This document shows positions 1 through 5,680 of a stretch of DNA of 7,449 nt, piece after piece. The notes under the pieces are model-generated. The model saw only the letters and a list, made by a program, of their open reading frames with translations. It did no database searches and was not told the origin of the DNA. The DNA comes from an archaeon (lineage in GTDB: Archaea; Iainarchaeota; Iainarchaeia; Iainarchaeales; GCA-2688035), in assembly GCA_030616665.1 (NCBI GenBank), contig JAUWWX010000042.1, forward strand, positions 1 to 7,449, in the 5' to 3' direction. Numbering within the stretch: the stretch's first letter is position 1; each line of letters begins with the position of its first letter. Made by a program: the position numbers and the translations under genes.

Positions 1-779
1 GCTGCCGCGATTGACTCAGGCACAGGTTTTGCGGCCAGTGGCTTTTTTCTTTTCGCAGCCTCATGTTTCTTTATTAAGTCAAACCTCATCATGTACAAAT
101 AGGTTTTCATTATTTCAATGAAGGGCAGGACAAAGACAAGGCAGAGGAACAAGGAAATGTAGGGAGCGAGCAAGGTTACCTGGGCAACAGCAAATTCAAG
201 CAATTGCAGCAAGGCAAGCATTACCGCACCGATTACAGCAACCTTGAGGAAAGCCGTTGGATACTTTGACAAAAACTCGAAGTTTGTTGAGAGGGCGTGC
301 CTCAGGCCCTCCTCCTCTACGACGACAGCCTGCGGCACAAACATTAAAAGAAAGGAAATAACGAGGAGAGGGATTGCTGAAAGCAGGATTGGAATGCTTG
401 CTGCAAATAGGGCTGTGCTTAGCAGGAAGAGCAAAAGGCAGTATAGGAGGTAGAAAACAAAAATTCTCAAAGTGAAGCGCTGAATCATCTCTTGCAGGTA
501 GAAGTGCAGCTTTAGCCTGCTCAGGTTCTTTCTCACAGAAAAAATGATTATTGAAACGAAGAGGGAGTAGAACAGCAGGAACAAGGCAATTAGGCCTGCC
601 TCAGCAAGAAAGGCCAAAGGGTTTGCAAGGAATAGCCCATAGTCAATGAAAATTGAACCGCTGCTAATGTACACGTTCTGGAATAAGGCAAAAACTGGCA
701 CAAAAACAAGCAACAAGGCAAAAACCAAGGCTGTCTTGCTGTTTGCCTTGTACTGCTCAAAGCTGTTCTGCAAAAGCAA
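1..779 (-). CDS. Six-helix integral membrane protein, C-terminus cut off by window edge
   Basis: An open frame runs leftward off the window edge, giving 259 residues with no stop. Hydrophobic segments lie near residues 15-35, 60-82, 105-125, 129-149, 177-198 and 200-224, so about six membrane helices. A basic, proline-containing tail (KKHEAAKRKKPLAAKP) follows the last helix and is probably cytoplasmic. Between helices 4 and 5 is a short polar stretch, PQAVVVEEEGLRHALSTNFE, whose layout (acidic residues, then a small amphipathic helix) resembles the YciC/GPDPase-membrane-domain type of archaeal proteins; this family link is a weak inference. No function is assigned. No ATG or GTG lies upstream in frame. 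The TTG at 779-777 is chosen because a TATA-like box sits about 31 nt before it; a second TTG at 773-771 is also possible. Base composition matches the neighbouring housekeeping genes. It lies 47 nt downstream of the methylthiotransferase gene on the same strand but appears to have its own promoter. Confidence 0.8.
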   Translation of the reverse strand, partial: MLLQNSFEQYKANSKTALVFALLLVFVPVFALFQNVYISSGSIFIDYGLFLANPLAFLAEAGLIALFLLFYSLFVSIIIFSVRKNLSRLKLHFYLQEMIQRFTLRIFVFYLLYCLLLFLLSTALFAASIPILLSAIPLLVISFLLMFVPQAVVVEEEGLRHALSTNFEFLSKYPTAFLKVAVIGAVMLALLQLLEFAVAQVTLLAPYISLFLCLVFVLPFIEIMKTYLYMMRFDLIKKHEAAKRKKPLAAKPVPESIAA

Positions 780-807
780 AGTGAAAACCCCCCGATAATA
801 ATTTGGG

Positions 808-813
808 TTATAA
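808..813 (-). promoter_or_regulatory. TATA-like box for the six-helix membrane protein gene
   Basis: On the minus strand, TTATAA lies with its centre about 31 nt before the TTG start at 779, which predicts a leader of only a few bases. A run of six G (787-792) lies between box and start; it could help ribosome binding only if transcription begins upstream of it. The assignment rests on sequence and spacing alone. Confidence 0.45.
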
Positions 814-819
814 GTGGTT

Positions 820-825
820 AAAAAA
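820..825 (-). terminator. T-rich terminator after the methylthiotransferase gene
   Basis: Immediately after the TAG stop (829-827) the minus strand reads GTTTTTTAACC. Short T runs are the usual intrinsic termination signal in archaea. The run is only six T long, so read-through into the downstream membrane gene is possible. Confidence 0.4.
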
Positions 826-826
826 C

Positions 827-2065
827 CTACTTGGCTGCCAGATAGGTTGGAAAAGCCTTCTCTATCCTTACTTCGGCAAACCCTCCCAAAATACCTTTTT
901 TCACTACCACTGGGTTATAATTTTGGTTCCTGCCAACAAGGCCGCCCTTTTTTCCCGTTTCATCCACAAGAATTGTCTGCCTCTTCCCAAAAAAGCGCTC
1001 ATTTCTCTGCAAAGAAATCTCACTGCAAAGTTGTGTTAAAATTCGGCTCCTCCGCTTTTTAACCCTGCCGTGCAGCTGGCCAGGCATCTTGCTTGCCAGA
1101 GTATTTGGCCTTGCTCCAAACCTGCTGATGTTGACAACGTCGGGTTTTACTTCTCTTAACAGAGAAACTGTTTCATTGAACTGCTTTTCTGTCTCGCCGG
1201 GAAAGCCGACTATTACGTCGGTTGCAATGCTTGCATTTGGAAAGCTTGAACGAATTTTCTTGACAATGCCTAGGAAGTCTTTTCCCGTGTACTGCCTGTT
1301 CATTTTCCTCAAAATCTCATTGCTGCCTGACTGCACAGGCAAGTGGAAGAACCTGTAAAGCCTCTCATCCTTGAAAAGCTTAAGGTATTCCGGCAGGAAT
1401 TTTTTTACGTGCCCAGGATTAATCATTCCAACCCTTATTCGGAATTTTCCCTTGTTTTTGAGCAATTCCCTGAGCAACTCCGGCAGGCTACTATCCTTGT
1501 CCAAGCCGTAACAGCCGCAGTCCTGGGCTGTAAGCCAGACTTCCTTTGAGTTCCTTATTGCCTGCTTAAATTTTTTGTTCAATTGCGCAATGGAATAGCT
1601 GCGCAAACTGCCCCTTGCATTTCGCACGCAACAGTAGGCACAGTTTCCCAAACATCCCCTGCAGACGGTAATGATTGAAATTGCTGGGCTGCTTTTTTGC
1701 TCCTCAAGAGCAGGGGAAAAATCCTGAACTGGCAATTGCAAAAATGATGCAAGTCCGCTTAGCCTAGGGCCAATCTGCACTATCTTTTTCGAAACTGCGC
1801 TGACAGCTTCCCTGTTAATTTTTGGCAGACATCCAAAGACAACTAAGGTGCTTTCCTTCTTTTCAGCAATCCTGTTTAGCTGCCTTATTCTCCTAAGCAT
1901 TTTTGTTTCTGTCTGCTCTTTTACTGCGCAGGCGTTGAGCAGCAGCAAATCCGCTTTTTCCGGCTCATTTACGGGCTGGAAATTGTTTTTCTGCAAAAAG
2001 CCCCTGATTTGCTCTGTGTCAGACTTGTTTAAAGAACAGCCGCTTCCCTCAACAAACGCCCTCAT
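827..2065 (-). CDS. mtaB: tRNA t6A37 methylthiotransferase (archaeal e-MtaB / CDKAL1-like, radical SAM)
   Basis: This 412-residue protein has the full methylthiotransferase layout. The N-terminal MTTase domain carries three cluster-binding cysteines: C10 (in GSGCSLNKSD), C46 (in NACAVKEQTE) and C79 (in VFGCLPK). The radical SAM domain has the CxxxCxxC motif as C138, C142 and C145, followed by RNARGSLRSY. Further family motifs are LTAQDCGCYGLD (179-190), FHLPVQSGSNE (240-250) and TDVIVGFPGETE (282-293). A TRAM-type RNA-binding domain ends the protein (about 358-410). Enzymes of this group use two [4Fe-4S] clusters and SAM to turn t6A37 into ms2t6A37 in tRNAs reading ANN codons. The N-terminal MRAFVEGSGCSLN is where family members begin, so the ATG at 2065 is secure. 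C135, C146 and C183 are extra cysteines near the cluster and motif regions. The gene is divergent from the HD gene. The archaeal rather than bacterial MiaB/MtaB grouping is judged from the short N-terminus and motif wording. Confidence 0.93.
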   Translation of the reverse strand: MRAFVEGSGCSLNKSDTEQIRGFLQKNNFQPVNEPEKADLLLLNACAVKEQTETKMLRRIRQLNRIAEKKESTLVVFGCLPKINREAVSAVSKKIVQIGPRLSGLASFLQLPVQDFSPALEEQKSSPAISIITVCRGCLGNCAYCCVRNARGSLRSYSIAQLNKKFKQAIRNSKEVWLTAQDCGCYGLDKDSSLPELLRELLKNKGKFRIRVGMINPGHVKKFLPEYLKLFKDERLYRFFHLPVQSGSNEILRKMNRQYTGKDFLGIVKKIRSSFPNASIATDVIVGFPGETEKQFNETVSLLREVKPDVVNISRFGARPNTLASKMPGQLHGRVKKRRSRILTQLCSEISLQRNERFFGKRQTILVDETGKKGGLVGRNQNYNPVVVKKGILGGFAEVRIEKAFPTYLAAK

Positions 2066-2086
2066 AAAAAAGGAGTGAAAGGAAAG

Positions 2087-2096
2087 AAATTAAAAA
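2087..2096 (-). promoter_or_regulatory. TATA-like box for the methylthiotransferase gene
   Basis: The minus strand reads TTTTTAATTT, centred about 26 nt before the ATG at 2065. That is the spacing expected if transcription starts at or next to the start codon. No clear Shine-Dalgarno sequence precedes the ATG, in line with a leaderless message. Confidence 0.55.
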
Positions 2097-2143
2097 GAGG
2101 TTAATACCCCTCCCTGGGATATTAGCTCGGAGTATTACGCCTC
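2097..2143. repeat. Imperfect inverted repeat between two divergent promoters
   Basis: GAGG (2097-2100) pairs with CCTC (2140-2143), and TAATAC (2102-2107) pairs with GTATTA (2132-2137), leaving a small internal bulge (2101 against 2138-2139). Two more G-C pairs (2109-2110 with 2129-2130) can form inside. About 12 base pairs are thus possible around a loop of about 18 nt, which itself holds the short palindrome TCCCTGGGA (2111-2119). The element sits between the TATA box of the methylthiotransferase gene and that of the HD gene, so it could be a shared operator or an RNA hairpin. It does not read as protein in any convincing frame and shows no tRNA T-arm. Confidence 0.5.
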
Positions 2144-2166
2144 TTTACTTTTGGGTTGGGCTATGC

Positions 2167-2175
2167 TTTTTATAT
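2167..2175 (+). promoter_or_regulatory. TATA box for the HD-domain gene; decides its start
   Basis: TTTTTATAT is centred about 27 nt before the ATG at 2198, an archaeal leaderless arrangement. An in-frame TTG at 2156 lies upstream of this box and would not be on the transcript, so the ATG is preferred. Confidence 0.6.
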
Positions 2176-2197
2176 TCTAAAAGCCATTAATACGCTT

Positions 2198-2770
2198 ATG
2201 GGGAAAAGTTTTGAAAGAGTCTGGAAGTTGGCTTTGCCTTATCTAAAACAGGGTAAAGCGAAAGATTATCTAATTCATACAAGAGGCGTTGTTAAAGCAA
2301 TGGAATTGTTGTTAGAGCATGAAAAAGGAGATGAAAAAACCCTCATCCCCGCTGCAATTTTACATGATATTGGTTGGTCTAAAGTGCCTCTGAAATTGCA
2401 AAAAAGTAATAATGAATCAGAAAGGATTGAGGCGCTAAAGTTGCATATAAAACTCGCTCCTCCGATTGTGGAAGAGGTGCTAAATGAAGCGGGTTACAAA
2501 AAAGACAGAATAGAAAAGATTGTAGCTGTTGTAGTTGCACATCAATTCCAAAAGCCTAAGGATTTGGATAAGCAGTTGTTAATTGATGCCGATTCGATGG
2601 CGGATGCATTTAAAGAACAATTTTATAGTGATGCGAAAGCCTATGGCAAGACTCCGAGAGAGTTGTATGAATTTAGAAAGAATAATAAGTTCTTCACCAA
2701 AACTGCAAAAGAATTGTTTGCGAAAGAATTAGAAAAGAGAAGAAAAGAAATTGAAAAAAAAGGCTGCTAG
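2198..2770 (+). CDS. HD-domain metal-dependent phosphohydrolase, uncharacterised
   Basis: A 190-residue soluble protein that is mostly one HD domain. With the ATG at 2198 as residue 1, the metal-binding set reads H27 (in LIHTRGVV), H56-D57 (in AAILHDIGW), H83, H115 (in VVAHQ) and D130/D132 (in LIDADSMAD). This order fits the HD superfamily, whose members hydrolyse phosphate esters, often of nucleotides, with divalent metal. The substrate cannot be read from the sequence, and no partner domain (nucleotidyltransferase, RelA, GAF) is present. The C-terminus is a charged, lysine-rich helix (about 165-188). The gene is visibly AT-richer (195 G/C in 540 bases, 2221-2760) and uses more TTA/TTG, ATA and AAA codons than its neighbours, which suggests later acquisition. 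It is divergent from the methylthiotransferase gene and convergent with the small membrane gene, 15 bp away. A start at TTG 2156 would add 14 residues but conflicts with the promoter. Confidence 0.85.
   Translation: MGKSFERVWKLALPYLKQGKAKDYLIHTRGVVKAMELLLEHEKGDEKTLIPAAILHDIGWSKVPLKLQKSNNESERIEALKLHIKLAPPIVEEVLNEAGYKKDRIEKIVAVVVAHQFQKPKDLDKQLLIDADSMADAFKEQFYSDAKAYGKTPRELYEFRKNNKFFTKTAKELFAKELEKRRKEIEKKGC
2754..2761 (-). terminator. T8 terminator for the small membrane protein gene, inside the HD gene
   Basis: On the minus strand a run of eight T begins 25 nt past the TGA stop at 2788-2786 and is followed by more T-rich sequence. On the plus strand the same bases encode the lysine tail of the HD protein. 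A T run shortly after a stop is the normal archaeal termination signal; its use here is inferred. Confidence 0.45.
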
Positions 2771-2785
2771 GGGCTTTGAAGAGTT

Positions 2786-3295
2786 TCACAAATTGATTTT
2801 CTCAACTGAATACCTGGCAATCCAGCCGAATAGGCCGCCCCACACGAACAGCATGAAGGCGCTGTTGTTAAGCTTGCCCCAGAAGTCCACCATTTCAAGG
2901 CTCATTGGAATGTTTTGCAGCGAGGCAAAGTTTGCCATATACCAGTAGAGGGCAATGTAATAGGCTGCAAGCGAAACCGCGAAGAAAACTATTGCGAAAA
3001 ACGGGCTCAAAGCAAACCCTGTTTTGAATTCCTCGTTTGCCCAGTCTAGCAAGAAAAAAACCGCAAAGAATGCAAAGAAGGGCATTACAAGGAACATCGG
3101 GCTTTCGAGGATGGATGGAACGGTGAAAATCGGGAAAAACTCCGGGAAGCCGCCTATTTGGCTTCTTGCCGCGTTCAAGGCAAACAAAACAGCGTAGGAC
3201 ATTAAGCAGGCAAAGCCAGCCACGACCAGCTTGTTTGTTGAAAGCCCTTTGGAATGGCCTTTCTCTTCACCCTTTTCCCCATTCATTTCTTTCAC
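2786..3295 (-). CDS. Small four-helix membrane protein, unknown function
   Basis: A 169-residue protein with a charged, glycine- and lysine-rich N-terminal tail (residues 1-20) followed by four hydrophobic segments at about 22-42, 66-85, 96-118 and 143-161. The helices are rich in Phe, Ala and Trp, and the loops are short; one contains LDWANEEFKTG (83-93). There is no cleavable signal sequence, catalytic motif or metal site that I can see, and I do not recognise the family. The GTG at 3295 is taken as start because a TATA-like box lies about 26 nt upstream; an ATG at 3286 (residue 4) is an almost equal alternative. Base composition matches the surrounding housekeeping genes. It is divergent from rfcS, sharing a short intergenic region, and convergent with the HD gene. 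Confidence 0.75.
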   Translation of the reverse strand: MKEMNGEKGEEKGHSKGLSTNKLVVAGFACLMSYAVLFALNAARSQIGGFPEFFPIFTVPSILESPMFLVMPFFAFFAVFFLLDWANEEFKTGFALSPFFAIVFFAVSLAAYYIALYWYMANFASLQNIPMSLEMVDFWGKLNNSAFMLFVWGGLFGWIARYSVEKINL

Positions 3296-3317
3296 GCAAA
3301 AAAAAGGTCTTTGACAG

Positions 3318-3325
3318 TTTATAAT
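3318..3325 (-). promoter_or_regulatory. TATA-like box for the small membrane protein gene
   Basis: The minus strand reads ATTATAAA, centred about 26 nt before the GTG at 3295, giving a leaderless arrangement. The box is nearly palindromic and could also be read on the plus strand. If used for rfcS, it would place transcription start near 3347, after the upstream ATG at 3324. Confidence 0.5.
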
Positions 3326-3338
3326 GAACAGTAATAAG

Positions 3339-3345
3339 TTTAAAA
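3339..3345 (+). promoter_or_regulatory. TATA-like box for rfcS
   Basis: TTTAAAA is preceded by a purine-rich AATAAG that resembles a BRE. Initiation about 26 nt downstream (near 3368) would give a leader of about 18 nt before the ATG at 3387. This makes the upstream in-frame ATG at 3324 unlikely, because it would lie outside the message. Confidence 0.45.
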
Positions 3346-3370
3346 CTGTTTCCCGGGAAGATTATTTGTT

Positions 3371-3377
3371 GAGGGGG
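3371..3377 (+). promoter_or_regulatory. Shine-Dalgarno-like site before rfcS
   Basis: GAGGGGG ends 9 nt before the ATG at 3387. Most other genes here lack such a site and look leaderless, so rfcS may be the one gene in the window with a short leader. The site supports 3387 over 3324 as the start. Confidence 0.4.
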
Positions 3378-3386
3378 TTAAGGGAA

Positions 3387-4349
3387 ATGACTGTTGAGCT
3401 GCCCTGGGTTGAGAAATACCGGCCGGAAAAGCTGGCGGAACTGGTTGGCCAAAAGGATGCTGTGAGCAGGCTTCAAAGTTATGTGCAAAAGCACAACGTG
3501 CCAAACATGCTCTTTTCTGGCCCGGCAGGCGTTGGAAAAACCTCGGCAGCAGTAGCGTTGGCAAAAGAATTGTTTGGCAAAGAGTTTAGTAGAAACTTTT
3601 TGGAATTGAATGCTTCGGATTCCAGAGGCATTGATGTGATAAGGGGCCGGATAAAGGACTTCGCAAGAACCCTTGCATTTTCAGCAGATTTTAAGATAAT
3701 TTTCTTGGATGAGTCGGATGCCCTGACAAGCGATGCGCAGAACGCTTTGAGGAGGACAATGGAGAAGAACACAAAGACAACCAGGTTCATTTTGAGCTGC
3801 AATTACAGCAGCAGGATTATTGAGCCGTTGCAGAGTAGGTGCGTTGTTTTCAGGTTCAGGCCCCTGCAGGCAAAAGAGATTGAGGGCAGGCTGCTTGAGA
3901 TAGCGGAAAAGGAGAAGCTTAAGCCGGACAAAAAGGCATTGGAAGCAATAGAGTATGCGAGCATGGGGGATATGAGAAAGGCAGTCAATGTCCTGCAGGC
4001 AGCCTCTGCCCTGAACAAAACATTTAGTGAAGAGACAGTGTTCAATGTGTGCAGCAGGGCAAAACCCCAGGAGGTAAAAGAAATGATTCAGCTTGCGTTG
4101 AAGGGTGATTTCTTGGAGGCAAGAAACCTGCTTGACAAGCTGATGTACCAACACGGTATGTCCGGAGAAGACGTGATAAGCCAGGTTTACAGGGAGGTAA
4201 TGGCCTCAGACGAGAAGCTTATTCCCTCAAAGACAAAGGTAGGGCTCGTAGATGTGATTGGCGAGTACGACTTCAGGCTGGTTGAAGGGGCAAACGAACG
4301 CGTTCAATTAGAGGCAATGCTTGCGCAGTTCATGCGGTTCAAGAAGTGA
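3387..4349 (+). CDS. rfcS: Replication factor C small subunit (clamp loader ATPase)
   Basis: RFC opens the PCNA ring and loads it on primer-template DNA using ATP; the small subunit forms most of the pentamer. From the ATG at 3387 the protein has 320 residues, the usual family length, and begins MTVELPWVEKYRPEKLAELVGQ at the conserved RFC N-terminus. AAA+ motifs in order are Walker A GPAGVGKT (45-52), Walker B IIFLDESD (104-111; DESD where many have DEAD), sensor 1 LSCN ending at N139, the SRC arginine finger (150-152) and sensor 2 GDMRKAV (194-200). The C-terminal collar domain follows (about 220-320). An ATG at 3324 would add 21 residues of non-family sequence and is less likely given the promoter and the Shine-Dalgarno-like site. 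There is no intein. The last 11 bp overlap the end of the convergent nre gene. No T-rich terminator follows directly. Confidence 0.95.
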   Translation: MTVELPWVEKYRPEKLAELVGQKDAVSRLQSYVQKHNVPNMLFSGPAGVGKTSAAVALAKELFGKEFSRNFLELNASDSRGIDVIRGRIKDFARTLAFSADFKIIFLDESDALTSDAQNALRRTMEKNTKTTRFILSCNYSSRIIEPLQSRCVVFRFRPLQAKEIEGRLLEIAEKEKLKPDKKALEAIEYASMGDMRKAVNVLQAASALNKTFSEETVFNVCSRAKPQEVKEMIQLALKGDFLEARNLLDKLMYQHGMSGEDVISQVYREVMASDEKLIPSKTKVGLVDVIGEYDFRLVEGANERVQLEAMLAQFMRFKK

Positions 4350-5574
4350 AATCCTTCAGTCTTCTCTGATGCAACAAATTACCCAAAAGCGCGCTTTCCT
4401 TCTTGTATCTTTCGATTGGAATCTTTAACTTTCTTGAAAGGAATGCCAAGGCAAGCTGCAAGGCTGAGAAGACAAGCGGCTTTTGCTGCAACGCGTTCCT
4501 TACGTTTTCCCGAATCTGCCATACGCCCAAGGGCAGGCGATAGTCCTTTCCGATTTCCCTGAACACGATTGCCGAGGCCTGCCTTTTTCTCTTCAGCAAA
4601 TGCTCCGCCACTGCAAGCCTTGCACTGTAGTAGGCGCCCTCGACATTGCTTGCATAGTTTACCCTGCCCTTGTAGAACTCGTGGTCCTGTATTATGTGGG
4701 CTTCGGTGGCATTGGCAGCCCAGCTGCCTCCAGGCAACCAGCACTCCAATTGCTCAAAAGCCCACGCACTCGGGATTAGCAGAACCCAAAAGTTATTGTC
4801 CAGATAATTGGAATGGAATAACTGAAATTCATCTAATTGCTGAAAGTGTTTTACTTTTTCCTCAACCAAATTATTTGAAATGTTGGAATCGACAGCAGTG
4901 ATTGACCACCTCGTGGGCACAAGCCTTCGCCTCTTTCCAATGCCCAAAGTTCCGGCACTCAAAAGCTTGTTCAGCCTGCTTACCGGAAAGCCTGCCAAGT
5001 ACAGGGAGAGGATTGCCTCGTTTGACTTGAGGTCTGTGTCGGAAACAGCGTAATCAATCTTTTTTGGAATTGAAGGGTTTTCCTCCAGACGCATTTTGAC
5101 AAGCTGTCCTGTTGGGCCGTGAGGGGCAACGCTTTCGTGGAAGGAAAGGGATAGAGCAGGCTTTGACTTGAGCTTGACATCTATTACTGTTGGCCCTGCC
5201 GCCATGGCAAGCTCCTGCATTTCAACCAGCTCATAACTGGGCTTTGCTGCATCGTTCACGTTTATTTGCTTGTTGCTTCTCAGCAGCTGCTGCCTGAAAG
5301 AAACGATTTTTTCCTGGCTCAAGCCAAACCATTTCTCTGGCGCGTCCAGCATGCTGCTGTCCATCACTTCTGTGGGAGAGAGGGGGGCAATCTTTACCTT
5401 GGGGTAGTTGCGCCAGCTTACAAACAAGCTTGGAGGGCTGCTGCCAGTGAACTCGTTTCCTTGAATGTTCGAAACTGTTTTTGTTTGCTCTGAGTGCTTT
5501 TTGAGGATAGGGCAGTAGCCCAGGCCGCATAACAATTTTCCCTTGCACTTGATGCATAATTTTGGGGAAATCAT
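4339..5574 (-). CDS. nre: Nre-family archaeal DNA repair protein with degenerate PIP motif
   Basis: A 411-residue protein. A zinc-finger-like cluster opens it: C7-x2-C10-x5-C16-x4-C21 (LCIKCKGKLLCGLGYCP). The Nre N-domain follows, with GSSPPSLFVSWRNYPKV (44-60) and KRRRLVPTRWSITAVDSN, then the Nre C-domain (about 300-400) with a hydrophobic helix near the end. In haloarchaea NreA has been linked to repair of mitomycin C damage together with PCNA, using a C-terminal PIP box. Here the last residues read QRRLKDFTS; Q403, L406 and F409 match the PIP pattern (QxxLxxFF) but T410 stands in place of the final aromatic. The ATG at 5574 gives the zinc motif its usual position near the N-terminus. The gene is convergent with and overlaps rfcS by 11 bp, and divergent from thrS. 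The exact repair role in this organism is inferred from the family. Confidence 0.92.
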   Translation of the reverse strand: MISPKLCIKCKGKLLCGLGYCPILKKHSEQTKTVSNIQGNEFTGSSPPSLFVSWRNYPKVKIAPLSPTEVMDSSMLDAPEKWFGLSQEKIVSFRQQLLRSNKQINVNDAAKPSYELVEMQELAMAAGPTVIDVKLKSKPALSLSFHESVAPHGPTGQLVKMRLEENPSIPKKIDYAVSDTDLKSNEAILSLYLAGFPVSRLNKLLSAGTLGIGKRRRLVPTRWSITAVDSNISNNLVEEKVKHFQQLDEFQLFHSNYLDNNFWVLLIPSAWAFEQLECWLPGGSWAANATEAHIIQDHEFYKGRVNYASNVEGAYYSARLAVAEHLLKRKRQASAIVFREIGKDYRLPLGVWQIRENVRNALQQKPLVFSALQLALAFLSRKLKIPIERYKKESALLGNLLHQRRLKDFTS

Positions 5575-5587
5575 GTCTATAATAATT

Positions 5588-5611
5588 CAATTGAATAATC
5601 AATTAAATAAC
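5588..5611. repeat. Tandem 12-bp AT-rich direct repeat in the nre promoter
   Basis: CAATTGAATAAT (5588-5599) is followed directly by CAATTAAATAAC (5600-5611), 10 of 12 bases identical. The second copy contains the TATA-like box of nre and the first lies between box and start. A 12-bp palindrome, ATTCAATTGAAT (5585-5596), overlaps the first copy. It may be a regulator site or just AT-rich promoter sequence. Confidence 0.35.
5602..5610 (-). promoter_or_regulatory. TATA-like box for nre
   Basis: The minus strand reads TTATTTAAT, centred about 32 nt before the ATG at 5574, predicting a leader of roughly 5 nt. No Shine-Dalgarno sequence is visible. Confidence 0.45.
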
Positions 5612-5615
5612 AAGC

Positions 5616-5633
5616 AGGGGGTGGATTTCCCCT
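5616..5633. repeat. Short inverted repeat between the nre and thrS promoters
   Basis: AGGGG (5616-5620) and CCCCT (5629-5633) face each other across 8 bases. The element lies between the two divergent TATA boxes, so it could be an operator shared by both genes. Five-base arms are short, and chance is not excluded. Confidence 0.3.
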
Positions 5634-5647
5634 AAAAATCATTATGG

Positions 5648-5656
5648 TTTTAAATA
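5648..5656 (+). promoter_or_regulatory. TATA-like box for thrS
   Basis: TTTTAAATA is centred about 29 nt before the ATG at 5681, giving a leaderless or nearly leaderless message. The bases just before the ATG (TTTTCTTCCGT) contain no Shine-Dalgarno sequence. Confidence 0.55.
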
Positions 5657-5680
5657 ACATCAGGGCTTATTTTCTTCCGT

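Larger units (their letters stand above)
3314..3349. repeat. Inverted ACAGTTT / AAACTGT repeat in the rfcS divergent promoter region
   Basis: ACAGTTT (3314-3320) is exactly matched by AAACTGT (3343-3349) in inverted orientation. A third half-site, AACAGT, lies between them (3327-3332), and a further ACTGT occurs at the rfcS start (3390-3394). The arms overlap both TATA-like boxes, so a protein bound here could control both divergent genes. Function is inferred from position only. Confidence 0.4.

Noticed and set aside
827..2078. Several plus-strand open frames opposite the methylthiotransferase gene
   Set aside because: All are short shadows of a full-length conserved radical SAM protein.
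2114..2165. tRNA-like start (GGGATATTAGCTCGGAG) in the mtaB-HD intergenic region
   Set aside because: It resembles an acceptor/D-arm beginning, but there is no T-arm GTTCRA sequence, no closing acceptor strand and no credible anticodon arm before the HD promoter.
3324..3386. N-terminal extension of RfcS from ATG 3324
   Set aside because: That ATG overlaps a TATA-like box, the 21 residues do not look like RFC sequence, and ATG 3387 gives the usual family start and length.
3681..4154. 157-codon antisense open frame in rfcS
   Set aside because: Shadow of the AAA+ coding frame; cysteine/leucine-rich translation with no recognisable motif.
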